From JAAZBW01 sp035647855 (GTDB taxonomy: Bacteria; Actinomycetota; Actinomycetes; Actinomycetales; Actinomycetaceae), in assembly GCA_035647855.1 (NCBI GenBank), contig DASRMP010000063.1, forward strand, positions 6,810-70,809: a DNA stretch of 64,000 nucleotides, given 5' to 3'. The position numbers and the translations under genes are program-made. The notes beneath the pieces were generated by a model. The model did not search any database. It saw only the letters and a list, made by a program, of their open reading frames with translations, and was not told the DNA's origin. Positions within the stretch are counted from its first letter, which is position 1, and each line of letters opens with the position of its first letter. Positions 9,301 through 16,522 of this stretch are shown here, piece by piece.

Positions 9301-9803
9301 AGAAGCCCGCTCAACCACGAGACGCGGAGGCCGGCGGCGCCGTCGTCGTCGGGACTCGTTGGTGGAGCGAGGCGAGAGGGCAGGCCAAGGCGGACCAACA
9401 ATACGAACAACAGGCGGGCCAAGGCGACAGCAAAGACGACGTCGATCAGGATGTGCCAGAGGAGGAGGCTTTGGACAAGTTCGGCGTCGGGGCCGACGGT
9501 GACCGCGAAGGCGGCGGCGAGTTCGTCCCGGGTCCAGAGAAGATCGAGCGGAAGATCGAACTTCGGAAGGGTGAAGGGATCCGGTGAGAAGCCGGCCACG
9601 CTCCCAGTGGTGGCGCCGGGGAGGCGGGCGAGAACGTCCGGCGGGAAGCCTGCCGCTGCCGCTGCCGCTGAGGTGGGTTCGGGGAGGCGGGCGAGGCCGA
9701 GGAGGCGCGTGATCTCGCCGAATGCGATGAACGCGAACGCGGCAAACCCGGCCGAGACTTCGGTCAGCACCCGCGACCACGGCACCACTCCCGGACGGTC
9801 CAT
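6378..9803 (-). CDS. Multi-spanning membrane protein with C-terminal patatin-like phospholipase domain
   Basis: About 1141 residues. The first 600 or so contain many hydrophobic helices (for example near residues 20, 120, 180, 210, 250, 300, 345, 380). The C-terminal third has the features of a patatin lipase: glycine-rich oxyanion loop GPGGGIRAA (about 678), nucleophile elbow GASGGS (about 719, GxSxG) and DGG (about 935) for the Ser-Asp dyad. It would be a membrane-tethered acyl hydrolase acting on lipids; substrate unknown. A run of Gly-Ala/Gly-Asp repeats lies near residue 985, encoded by a CAGCAC-type short tandem repeat at about 6850-6895. I place the start at the ATG at 9803; the open frame continues upstream but only across the divergent ubiB-like gene. 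Confidence 0.75.
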   Translation of the reverse strand: MDRPGVVPWSRVLTEVSAGFAAFAFIAFGEITRLLGLARLPEPTSAAAAAAGFPPDVLARLPGATTGSVAGFSPDPFTLPKFDLPLDLLWTRDELAAAFAVTVGPDAELVQSLLLWHILIDVVFAVALARLLFVLLVRLGLPSRLAPPTSPDDDGAAGLRVSWLSGLLPRWRALASRLLPRPDAWSLTIVYLVADLTETLLALVVTLARAYRNVILLNLISAASAVKWLSLGLIAVVVLLRLWGMLRAANANGRFQPEERAALSPWVRIVPIVVLVVAFVVLMALPGGSALTQLPDILRAGVERLHGVSGAGELAAGILFLLAPLLLAGAAWLAAWIATAQPAHPPPQFGPRMSWWWPVLAGILPTAVIAVTLIVRDDHKAAAWAWVAVPLAVVALAGLARWSATRSGNAPVGAALFELEPLALAPAFSVRRRGVVAASLAATVVIAASLGLTRAALPPALLGIGSSETADLYPALLVVSLCGAVLTPVAVEAGRWAVRHVGWAMAAVAAVRGMTDVVVEWTRRGRANAALAAGVGMFALAAVPIALAVSPGRVAPALSTTGVIVVAFGFAALFSAVLTQASLRTPPWAALQHLRVRNGQLSWIGYLVAVWLVSSLVGGPAGYHDARTQPRDAADSPTMDATITAWIAAHTGDASGPGGDSSRCTTQIDGREVTPLILVAGPGGGIRAAYWTAAAMDALFSPAAGVVPSAACASNVFAFAGASGGSVGGAVRLLTVPDDAALGHVQAMAQDRALAANIAALFFRDFPQALFPASDLWHDRAEVHERAWMEDAPVFTVDGSGDPGRPVASARLGEAWSAGAGDGAGDGGGWPGVLLGAASINDGCRAFTTTWAGTVPDGNGCAARDADPSYVLTAAHDLRLGLVDPRTVDDDAGPVPADLPAVTGALLSARFPYVSPSGAVRRGPAPEVVPEVLYLADGGFYDNTALLGLLQVWDGIEAEVAAHNAGVVGAREGDGDGAGAGAGAGADEGGGGGGVLIEPWLVYLPNGFEKGDDVPNTNRPRELAAPISSVVQRAGQVAVGETALLQAADIRFSGALPGMTEWLEPRLAGPEAAEADLAVPGEALGGSRVVVIRPRANDPGLTAPLGWVLAPSSQAALDRALEAELGEPEVGHLLARLGVSR

Positions 9804-9986
9804 GTCCTCCCCCGTTCCGACGACGGGTGCGGGCGGCGGTCGAACTGCCCGCGGGCTGCCCGCGAACTGCCCGCGTTCCTGAACCGTAGTCCGGGAGCGC
9901 GGGCTTGGGAAGAACGCGGCTGCGTTTGGGGAAAACGCGACCGGTGCCGGGACCGAAGCGCGGAGGCCGCGGTTAGCGTGAGAAGT

Positions 9987-11642
9987 ATGGTCGGCCACAT
10001 CCAGCGCTATCGCGAGATCGCACGCGTCCTCACCCGCAACGGGCTCTACGCCACGGCGATTCAGGCCGGACTGGGCCGGTGGCTGCCGGTCGCGCCAGAG
10101 GACATCGACCGCGACGGCGACGAGGACGTCCGGCCCGAACTGCTGGTCAAGACCTTCGAGGAGCTCGGGACCACGTTCGTGAAGCTGGGTCAGCTGTTCT
10201 CCACGAGGCCGGACGTCATCCCGGAGAACTACTGCAACGCCTTCGCCAAGCTGACGGACTCCAACATCCCCGTGCCCTTCGAGGAGATGGCGAAGGTGGT
10301 GCACGAAGACTTCGGGGCCACGGTTGACGAGCTCTACGCCTGGTTCGACCGTGACCCGATCGCCACGGCCTCGATCGGTCAGGCCCACCGCGCACGGCTG
10401 CACGATGGACGCGACGTCGTCGTGAAGATCCGCAAGCCGGGCGTGGTGGAGGAGGTCAACGGCGATCTGGAGATCCTGCGCAACCTCGCCGGGCGCCTGG
10501 CCCGCAGCTCCCAGGAACTCTCCGATATGGACTTCCCCGGCTTGGTGGAGGAATTCGCCGACTCCCTGCGCGCCGAACTCGACTACCTCTCCGAGGCACG
10601 CGCGTGCGAGGAGATCGGCGAGAACTTCCGGGATACCGCCGGGGTCCACATTCCGTGGATCGACTGGGACACCACCACTCCCGCGGTGCTGACGATGGAG
10701 GAGTTGTCCGGCATCCGGATCGACGACGTGCAGGCGCTGGACGCGGCAAGCATCGACCGGCCGGACCTCGCCAACCGGGCCGTCTCGGTGCTCCTCCGGA
10801 TGGTGTTCGAGGATGGGGTCTTCCATGCGGACCCGCACGCCGGCAATCTCTTCGTCGAGGACGACGGCACGATCGGTCTCATCGATTTCGGGTCGGTCGG
10901 ACGGATCGGCCCGACCATGCGCCGCCAGTTCGCCCGGATGATCATGGCGCTCGTCCAGCAGGACGCCGACCAAATGGTAAGCGCCCTCGTGGAGATCGCG
11001 CCGCCGCGCGGCACCCTGGACCGGCGCCGGCTCCGCAGCGATGTCGCCCGGATCACCGACCTGCTTGACGGCCGGGCGCTGGCCGACATCCACGTGGACC
11101 GGATCAGCAACCAAGTCTTCACGATCGTCCGCCGCCACCGGCTCTCGCTTCCGCCGGAAATCGTCCAGCTCCTCCGGATGCTGATCATCGCCGACGGCCT
11201 CGGGCGCAAGCTGCACCCCACCTTCGACATAACCTCCGCGCTCAATCCATACGCAGCCAAGCTGATCGAGGAGAAGCTGAGCCCCCGGCAGGTGGCCGAG
11301 CGTGTGCGCAGCGCCACGATCTCCGCCGCCGAACTTGGCATCGACCTCCCTGGCTACGCGCGGAAGCTGATGGAGCGGCTCGACGGCGGCGGCGTGGAGG
11401 TCAGCATCCGAGCGGGCGAGTTGGAGCCGCTGGTGGGGCGTCTGGAGCGCACCGGCGACAGGGTCGTGGCTGCCATGGTTGTGGCGGCGATGATCACCGG
11501 CGGCACCAACGTGCTGGTCGCCTACAAGGACCGGCTGGGTCGTTTCGCGGGCCCGCTGGTCGCCGCCGGCGGCGCGGCACTGACGGGAGGCAGCGCCTAC
11601 CTGGCCTGGACCGGGCGCCCTGGGCAGAACCGGTCCCGCTGA
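9987..11642 (+). CDS. AarF/ABC1/UbiB kinase-like family protein
   Basis: 551-residue protein of the ABC1/UbiB atypical kinase family. Motifs in order: KLGQ (about residue 63, the family's KxGQ motif), ATASIGQAHRA (about 127, alanine-rich loop), HADPHAGN (about 280, catalytic loop) and IDFGSVG (about 299, metal-binding DFG). Two hydrophobic helices near the C-terminus (about 490-540) suggest membrane anchoring. UbiB relatives act as ATPases in isoprenoid quinone biology; in actinobacteria the exact substrate is unknown. Start could also be the GTG at 9978, three codons upstream. It diverges from the patatin-like gene across about 180 bp that must hold both promoters. Confidence 0.88.
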   Translation: MVGHIQRYREIARVLTRNGLYATAIQAGLGRWLPVAPEDIDRDGDEDVRPELLVKTFEELGTTFVKLGQLFSTRPDVIPENYCNAFAKLTDSNIPVPFEEMAKVVHEDFGATVDELYAWFDRDPIATASIGQAHRARLHDGRDVVVKIRKPGVVEEVNGDLEILRNLAGRLARSSQELSDMDFPGLVEEFADSLRAELDYLSEARACEEIGENFRDTAGVHIPWIDWDTTTPAVLTMEELSGIRIDDVQALDAASIDRPDLANRAVSVLLRMVFEDGVFHADPHAGNLFVEDDGTIGLIDFGSVGRIGPTMRRQFARMIMALVQQDADQMVSALVEIAPPRGTLDRRRLRSDVARITDLLDGRALADIHVDRISNQVFTIVRRHRLSLPPEIVQLLRMLIIADGLGRKLHPTFDITSALNPYAAKLIEEKLSPRQVAERVRSATISAAELGIDLPGYARKLMERLDGGGVEVSIRAGELEPLVGRLERTGDRVVAAMVVAAMITGGTNVLVAYKDRLGRFAGPLVAAGGAALTGGSAYLAWTGRPGQNRSR

Positions 11643-11723
11643 GTCCGATCCGGCGCAGGTGGCCCTGTGCGCAGCCCGCCATCTTCGGCGAGAGACGCCG
11701 CTGTGGACTTTCGCTGTCCTGAC

Positions 11724-12215
11724 TCATGGCGCACGAACGTCACGCCCTTCCCGAGCCCGCGCCGCCGCGGCGCACGAACGTCACACCATGGCGCGCGAAC
11801 GTCACACCATGGCGCACGAACGTCACACCCCTCCCGAACCCGCGCCGCCGTGGCGCGCAAACGTCACACCCCTCCCAAACCCACGCCACCGTGGCGCACG
11901 AACGTCACACCCCTCCCAAACCCACGCCACCGTGGCGCACGAACGTCACAAGATGGCGCGCGTTCGTCACGGCATGGCGCACGATCGTCACACGGGATTC
12001 TTGAGGGCGTGCGATCGTCACATCGGGGCGTGCGATCGTCACGGCATGGCGCACGATCGTCACACGCAGAATGCTGAGGGCGCACGATCGTCACCATGGC
12101 GCAGTGACGTCACTGCGCCATCGTGACGGACGTGCGCCCTCCTGTGACGAACGTGCGCCCCGATTTCGCCAACGTGACGATCGTGCGCCCTCACGTGACG
12201 AACGTGCGCCCCCAC
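11724..12215. repeat. Repeat block II, family 1: clustered motif around the same palindrome
   Basis: A second, longer version of the block at 2195. Forward copies start at 11726 and are mostly the GCACGAACGTCAC variant on the left, changing to GCACGATCGTCAC towards the palindrome; many are separated by a 24-base GC-rich spacer of the form CCCTCCCRAACCCRCGCC. Inverted copies follow the palindrome (about 12120, 12144, 12174, 12193). It lies directly downstream of the ubiB-like gene. No coding sequence is credible in 11643-12480. Confidence 0.85.
12094..12119. repeat. 26-bp perfect palindrome, copy II
   Basis: Identical to the palindrome at 2424-2449 and in the same position relative to the flanking motif copies, where orientation of the short motif flips. 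Confidence 0.95.
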
Positions 12216-12274
12216 GCCACGAACCCGGCCGGACACCGCCACCGGGGGAAGCCTGGACCCCATTCAGGACCGTC

Positions 12275-12460
12275 CGGCGGGAACTGGGGAAACTTGGACC
12301 CCGTCCGGGACCATCTGACGTGAGCTGGGGAACCTCAGACCCCGTCCGGCGGAAACTGGGGAACATCAGACCTGCTGGGGAACAACACACCCCGTACTCG
12401 AGGTCTGAAGTTCCCCAAAAAGGGACCTCGGGGTATCAGACGAGGTGCCAAGTTCCCCGG
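12275..12460. repeat. Repeat block II, family 2: CTGGGGAACTTCAGAC motif
   Basis: Forward variants of the motif lie near 12283, 12325, 12356 and 12374, and inverted copies near 12400 and 12447, in the same order and with the same tail sequences as at 2585-2840. The pairing of family 1 and family 2 is therefore conserved between the two blocks. Confidence 0.8.
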
Positions 12461-12483
12461 CGACACCACGAAAGCGGCAAGAC

Positions 12484-12740
12484 GGTTCGCTACGGGTGCG
12501 AGACGCACACAGCAACCGGAAGCGGGAACGCCCGATTCACTTGCTTGCAGACTATGCACGCGAACACGCGCATCTCACCCATGCATCTCACCCATGCGGC
12601 GACCGCCTTCGGGGTACAGGGCGTGACCGTGCCCGCATCGCATACGGCTTTGAGCGAACAGATGGGCGGTGCTGCCGTGAATGTCGGCATGACTCAAGAA
12701 CGATTACGCGGCAGTACTGAGCACACGACCACTCATGTGG
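12484..12740 (+). pseudogene. TraA/MobF relaxase-helicase fragment, frameshifted
   Basis: One frame gives SLRVRDAHSN then LLADYAREHAHLTH, and the next frame gives HAATAFGVQGVTVPASHT, then VNVGMTQER. These match a continuous stretch of the intact TraA at 26538-29990 (about residues 755-840), where the same order reads SVREAGSG, LPADYVAEHAHLSYAATAYG, VQGATVPGSH and VYVGMTRGR. The frame changes at a tandem duplication of CATCTCACCCATG-like sequence near 12580-12605. Only the helicase C-terminal part survives, so this is a remnant of an earlier mobile element lying outside the present tRNA-Leu island. Confidence 0.75.
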
Positions 12741-12763
12741 ACCACGTCGAGACGGCCCAGGCC

Positions 12764-13240
12764 TCAATCGATGACGAGAACCATTGTTCCCTCGTTGAGA
12801 GCGTCTGGCACGGGCTGAAAGCCGAGCTGTTCGTAGAGTCTGCGGGCGGGGTTGCCGGCTTCCACGCTCAGCGAGATAGAGCCGAGTCTCCTTGTGCGTG
12901 CCTCTTCTATGGCGCGGTGCATGATATGCAGGCCATGACCCTGACCACGGCCCATTGGAGTAGTGCAGATACTCAACTCAGGGATGCCGTCGTCGACATA
13001 CCCGTAGCCGGGGTCTTGGTGATCGAGAAAGAGCAGCCAGACCACTGACACCCACCCGGTTTCATCCTCCAAGAGATACCCGAAATCGCCTCGCGCCGGC
13101 ACCAACTCGGTGTAATGCCGAAAGTGCGGATTGCTGTGTACGTCGTCTTCGGAGAAGCGCGGCTCACTCCAGTTCAGGTTGAGCAGGGTCGCTTCGCTGA
13201 GAATGCGCGCATCTGCTTCAGTGAGCGCGCGCAACGTCAT
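12764..13240 (-). CDS. GNAT family N-acetyltransferase
   Basis: 158 residues, the usual length of a stand-alone GNAT enzyme. The acetyl-CoA binding motif A is visible as GRGQGHGLHIMHRAIEEAR (Q/RxxGxG/A type, about residue 97), followed by LSVEAGNPARRLYEQLGF, the classic motif B (N-x-x-A-x-x-x-Y-x-x-x-G-F). It transfers an acetyl group from acetyl-CoA to an amine; the substrate cannot be told. It sits alone between the relaxase remnant and the tRNA-Leu island's left end. Confidence 0.88.
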   Translation of the reverse strand: MTLRALTEADARILSEATLLNLNWSEPRFSEDDVHSNPHFRHYTELVPARGDFGYLLEDETGWVSVVWLLFLDHQDPGYGYVDDGIPELSICTTPMGRGQGHGLHIMHRAIEEARTRRLGSISLSVEAGNPARRLYEQLGFQPVPDALNEGTMVLVID

Positions 13241-13279
13241 TCTCAGCCTCTCAGAGCTCGGCGGATATGTGCGGATACG

Positions 13280-13426
13280 TTAGACGACGCCATAGCGTTG
13301 GCGGTCGGCTTCACCACTGGTGCCGATCGCGTCGCCGAGCTCGCGCCAGGAGAGCCACCGTTCGCGTGCTGAGCGCACCGCGTCAGCGAACTCGTCCGCA
13401 CGAGCCTTGACGCGAATGACCCCCAA
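13280..13426 (-). CDS. Small ORF or gene remnant with helix-turn-helix-like end
   Basis: A 48-residue frame from a TTG at 13426. It contains FADAVRSARERWLSWRELGD and ends AIGTSGEADRQRYGVV, resembling the C-terminal helix-turn-helix of small actinobacterial regulators of the form WRELGDALGVSRQAxxQRYG. The start is doubtful and its 5' end overlaps sequence that is repeated at the right end of the island (33408-33470), so it may be the tail of a gene cut by integration. No function assigned. Confidence 0.35.
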   Translation of the reverse strand: MGVIRVKARADEFADAVRSARERWLSWRELGDAIGTSGEADRQRYGVV

Positions 13427-13468
13427 CCCGGGAGATAAAACCCCAGGTCAGGGGCCATTCCATTCGCG

Positions 13469-13489
13469 TGCGCAAGGGGGGACTTGAAC
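13469..13489. other. Left attachment site (attL): displaced tRNA-Leu 3' end
   Basis: A 21-bp copy of the tRNA-Leu 3' end and T-arm in minus orientation. Its acceptor part (CTTGCGCA when read on the minus strand) is the exact complement of the 5' acceptor strand GCGCAAG of the tRNA-Leu now at 33470-33553, so this is the original chromosomal 3' end, separated from its gene by about 20 kb of insertion. The 60 bp to its left are about 90% alike to 33408-33469. Confidence 0.85.
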
Positions 13490-13635
13490 TGACCTCGACC
13501 CCCTCGCGCCGCGAATCTCGACGGAGCGTTCTGCCGCATAAAATCAACGATCTACGGCATGTGACCTGTGGATAACTCCACCGCGATACGCCGACCTACA
13601 GGTTGCTTAGCACTTTCGTTAGCACTTTTTGTGGC
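13490..13635. repeat. Island left-end repeat, copy 1
   Basis: About 146 bp matching 20746-20895 at roughly 85-90% by eye. It contains TTAGCACTTT twice (near 13608 and 13620), a motif that also overlaps the stop codon of the integrase gene at 33388. Such paired short direct repeats close to att are what arm-type integrase binding sites look like. Confidence 0.75.
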
Positions 13636-13706
13636 TGTGGAAGCCGTCGTTGTTCACTCAGCAGCTCTCGCAATGGGCTTAGCCGGAAGTGGCCTCACTG
13701 CTTCGT

Positions 13707-14051
13707 TCAGGCCTGGGTCCGGTAGGCGACGGCGTCGATCTCGATGTCGAAGGGGCCGGACCAGGAGGCGACCGGGACGAATACCCTTGTCGGCGCGGTG
13801 TCGGGGAAGAAGCGCGCGTAGACCTCGTTGATCGTGCCGTAGTGGCCGGAGTTCGCGGCGTAGATCCGGACGTTCACCACGTCGTCGAGGGTTGCGGCGG
13901 CTGCGGCGAGGCAGACGGTGAGGGCGCGCATGCAGGTCTCGGTCTGCGCGGCGATGTCGCCCTGGACGAGCTCGCCGGTCTCGGGGTCGTAGGGCGGGAG
14001 CCCGGAGACGTAGACGGTGGGTCCGGCGGTGTTGACCAGGGTCAGCGGCAC
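13707..14051 (-). CDS. RidA family protein (Rid/YjgF/UK114)
   Basis: 114 residues from a GTG at 14051, with YVSGLPPYDPETGELV, DDVVNVRIY and RVFVPVASW, matching RidA enamine/imine deaminases that clear reactive 2-aminoacrylate from pyridoxal-phosphate enzymes. Family members usually have about 19 more N-terminal residues, and these are encoded in frame (R-T-V-I-E-V-P-V-L-T-D-A-F-K-K-L-G) up to 14108, where a strong GGAG lies at normal spacing before ATC ATC instead of ATG. Either translation starts at ATC, or the start was lost and only the short GTG form is made. It follows the aldolase remnant with a 9-bp gap, a typical pairing of a PLP enzyme with RidA. Confidence 0.75.
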   Translation of the reverse strand: MPLTLVNTAGPTVYVSGLPPYDPETGELVQGDIAAQTETCMRALTVCLAAAAATLDDVVNVRIYAANSGHYGTINEVYARFFPDTAPTRVFVPVASWSGPFDIEIDAVAYRTQA

Positions 14052-14116
14052 GCCGAGCTTCTTGAAGGCGTCGGTGAGGACAGGGACCTCGATGACGGTT
14101 CTGATGATGGGTCTCC

Positions 14117-14743
14117 TCAGTATCCGGTGACGGGAGCGGCTGCGCCCGTGCGGTCGATGGTGGTCATCACGTCGCGGATGATGCTAAGCGCCTGGTCGAC
14201 GTCCTGCTCGGTGATGTCGAGGTAGAACACTGCGCGGACGCTGTCGGCCCCGGTGGGCAATATCCACAGCCCTCGCTCATGCAGGACATCGACAAAGGTC
14301 GCAGCAGACGCCCCGTCGAGCCGGTACCGGACGATGTTGGTCTGCGCGGTGGCCGGGTCGATCACGACTCCGTCGATGCCTGCGAGGCCAGTAGCGAAGC
14401 GTTGTGCGAGTTCGTGGGTGCGCGGCAGGAGTTCCCGGTGGTGGTGCAGCGCATACAGGGCTCCGGCGGCGATGATCCCAGCCTGGCGGAAGCCGCCTCC
14501 GAAGCCCTGCTTGAAGCGGCGGGCACGGTCCATGAGGTCCTTCGGTCCGGCGAGGCAGGAGCCGATCGGTGCGCCGAGGGCCTTGGAGAAGCAGACGCTC
14601 ACGGTGTCGAACGGGGCCGCGTAGTCGGCCTCCGAGATCCCGGTGGCCGCGGTCGCGTGCCACAGACGCGCCCCGTCGAGGTGCGTGGCCAGGCCCAGCC
14701 GCCTGCCCGTCTCGGCGACGTCGGTGAGCTGGTTGAGGGGCCA
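14117..14743 (-). pseudogene. Threonine aldolase (beta-eliminating lyase), N-terminus lost
   Basis: The frame encodes THLDGARLWHATAATG (the PLP-site Asp region), CFSKALGAPIGS (PLP-binding Lys in SKALG), and the C-terminal small domain ending PVTGY. L-threonine aldolases of this fold are about 340 residues; here only about 208 C-terminal residues remain, and the frame is cut at 14743 by the end of an insertion sequence. An internal GTG could restart at 14602 but would lack the substrate-binding Asp. Most likely inactive. Confidence 0.8.
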
Positions 14744-14814
14744 TGTCGCGCGTCAGACTATGTGGCAGGGGTAGTTAGTTGCGGAAGCAGCGCCCCTGAT
14801 TGAAAGGTCTGAAC

Positions 14815-15132
14815 ATGAGTCGTCCACCGGTCATCCCGCTGGAGAAGAAGCTGCGCATCGTGTTGAGCGTGTTGCAGGGCGAGATCACGATCGCCGAGGC
14901 CGCCCGCCGGGAGAAGGTCTCCGAGCAGGCGATCGGGAACTGGAAGCGCCAGTTTCTTGAGGGCGGCAAGGCCGGTATCGAAGCCGGCAAGTCCAAGCCC
15001 TCGACCCGTGAGCAGCAGCTCGAAGACGAGGTCGCCGAGCTGACCCAGGCGCTCGGTGAGGCCGCCGTCGAGATCCGCGTCTGGAAGAAGAGCGCCGAGG
15101 GCCGCTTGGGCCCTTCGAGGACCTCGAGGTGA
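14815..15132 (+). CDS. IS transposase orfA (helix-turn-helix)
   Basis: 105 residues from an ATG with GAAAGG upstream. The N-terminal half has a helix-turn-helix (ITIAEAARREKVSEQAIGNW), the C-terminal half a coiled-coil-like heptad stretch (EQQLEDEVAELTQALGEAAV). It is the DNA-binding, terminal-repeat-recognition part of the transposase and overlaps orfB by four bases. Confidence 0.8.
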   Translation: MSRPPVIPLEKKLRIVLSVLQGEITIAEAARREKVSEQAIGNWKRQFLEGGKAGIEAGKSKPSTREQQLEDEVAELTQALGEAAVEIRVWKKSAEGRLGPSRTSR

Positions 15133-16080
15133 TCCGTGTCGATGCGGGCATGCCGACCTCGAGGTTCGTGGAGCTGATCGGCGTGCCCGAACGGTCCTAT
15201 CTTCGCTGGCAGGCCAAAGCGCGAACAGCGCAGCTGTCGAAGGGCCCCTGGCCGCAGCCGGCGCGTGAGGCGGCCCGCGAGCTGGTGACCCACCCATGCG
15301 CTGGCCAAACCCGCGTGGGGGCACAGGAAGATCTGGGCGATGACCCGTCATGACGGGCACCGGGTGTCGCAGTCGACGGTGCTGCGGCTGATGCGTGACG
15401 ACGGGCTGATCCTGCCGTCGGAGTATCAGAAGCAACGCCGCGAGCTCGCCAAGGACCGTAAGGCCGCGTTCGCGCGGAACCCGACGAGCCCGAACCAGGT
15501 ATGGCAGCTGGATTTCACCGAGTTCGAGACCACCCAGGGCGGCATCTGGCGGCTCGCGGGATGCCGCGACTGGCTGTCCAAGTACGAGCACCCCTTTCAC
15601 ACGTCACCGACAGCGAACCAGCACGACGCGATCGCCGCGATCGAGCTCGCCCTCGCCGACTACGAGGCCATGTTCGGGCACCCGCTGGTCGACACCTGCC
15701 CTGTCGACATGGAGACTGGGGAGCTGTTGCCGGTGGTGACGATCGTCACCGATAACGGTGGCCCGTTCCGGTCGCTGAACTTCGAGTTGTTCATCATGCG
15801 CCACCCCGAACTGCGCCACGTCCGCACCCGGGTGAAGAGCCCGGGGCAGAACGGGTCACGCGAACGTGGCTTCGGGACGCTGAAGTACGAGCGGCTGTTC
15901 CTCGACGACATCCCGGACGCGCTCACCCTCGCCGAGCGGGCCGAGGACTACCGGATCGAATACAACACTGTCCGCCCGCACGAGGCGATCGCCTGGAACC
16001 GGCCCCTGGAGGTCCACCTCGGCCTGGCCGACCCCACCATCCCCACCTTCGAAAGAGAAGAAATCCTGCCAACTACTTGA
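15129..16080 (+). pseudogene. IS transposase orfB, DDE integrase, frameshifted
   Basis: The upstream segment starts MIRVDAGMPTSRFVELIGVP and runs until it stops at about 15353 in one frame; the catalytic segment continues in another frame from the ATG at 15340 (MTRHDGHRVSQSTVLRLM). Reading THALAKPAWGHRKIWAMTRH across 15290-15350 in the second frame shows that a single indel near 15285-15300 (around CCCACCCATGCG) split one protein. The DDE residues are all present: WQLDFTEF, VTDNGGP and NGSRERGFGTLKYE. No slippery sequence is seen, so I read it as a broken gene rather than programmed shifting. Confidence 0.75.
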
Positions 16081-16089
16081 CGCGGGACA

Positions 16090-16179
16090 CTTCCCGCGGG
16101 CATCGCAGATGGCATCCTCTCGGGCGGCGCGCTCGTACTGCTTCTCTTCGCGCGCTACGGGAAAGCGCCGATCCGCTAA
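16090..16179 (+). pseudogene. C-terminal gene fragment next to the IS
   Basis: Immediately right of the IS, a frame gives GIADGILSGGALVLLLFARY then GKAPIR and a stop at 16177. The hydrophobic helix followed by a short basic tail looks like the end of a membrane protein. It is not a continuation of the threonine aldolase on the left, so the IS joins two unrelated remnants. From 16180 to 16522 I see no gene; the region should hold the promoter of the following operon. Confidence 0.45.
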
Positions 16180-16522
16180 CCAGCCTCGCTTGCGGGATCG
16201 CGCGCTACTCTGCCTGTGCAACCAAGCGGATCGTGCCCGTACCGCACAACACGCTCGAGACGGTCATCGACGAATCGCAATATCAACACGCTTCGAAAGT
16301 TGCTCTGACCACAGACCGGTTCTTCTTGAATCTGCATGGCCGATCTTCTTGCGGAGCCCTGGGACCATCAGTATGCTCATGATGAAGAGGTAGCGCTTGG
16401 GGGAGTGCTGTTGCGCGGGCATGAGATTCTCACATCTCGCCTTCGCGACAAGCACGTTTGGGGCGGTCGCCACCGAACTCACTCCTCTTCCGAATCTAAT
16501 GAAGGCTTAGGAAAGGCTCACA

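Larger units (their letters stand above)
14744..16089 (+). mobile_element. Insertion sequence with IS3/IS481-like two-ORF transposase
   Basis: 1346 bp bounded by imperfect inverted repeats: left TGTCGCGCGTCA and right (reverse complement) TGTCCCGCGTCA, both followed a few bases later by TGGCAGG. It encodes an HTH orfA and a DDE orfB. No flanking target duplication is visible (left GGGGCCA, right CTTCCCG), and the two flanks are pieces of different genes, so a deletion or recombination took place after insertion. Confidence 0.8.

Noticed and set aside
9804..11216. Minus-strand extension of the patatin-like gene across the UbiB gene
   Set aside because: The plus strand here encodes a full UbiB family protein with all motifs; the opposite frame is open only because of GC-rich codon bias.
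11659..12126. Proteins rich in HGARTSH-type or RTNVTP-type peptide repeats
   Set aside because: These frames exist in several registers and on both strands simply because the DNA motif repeats; they have no start signals or homologous fold.
15280..15345. Programmed frameshift in the transposase
   Set aside because: IS3-type programmed shifting occurs at the orfA-orfB joint on an A-rich slippery site; this break is inside orfB and has no such site.
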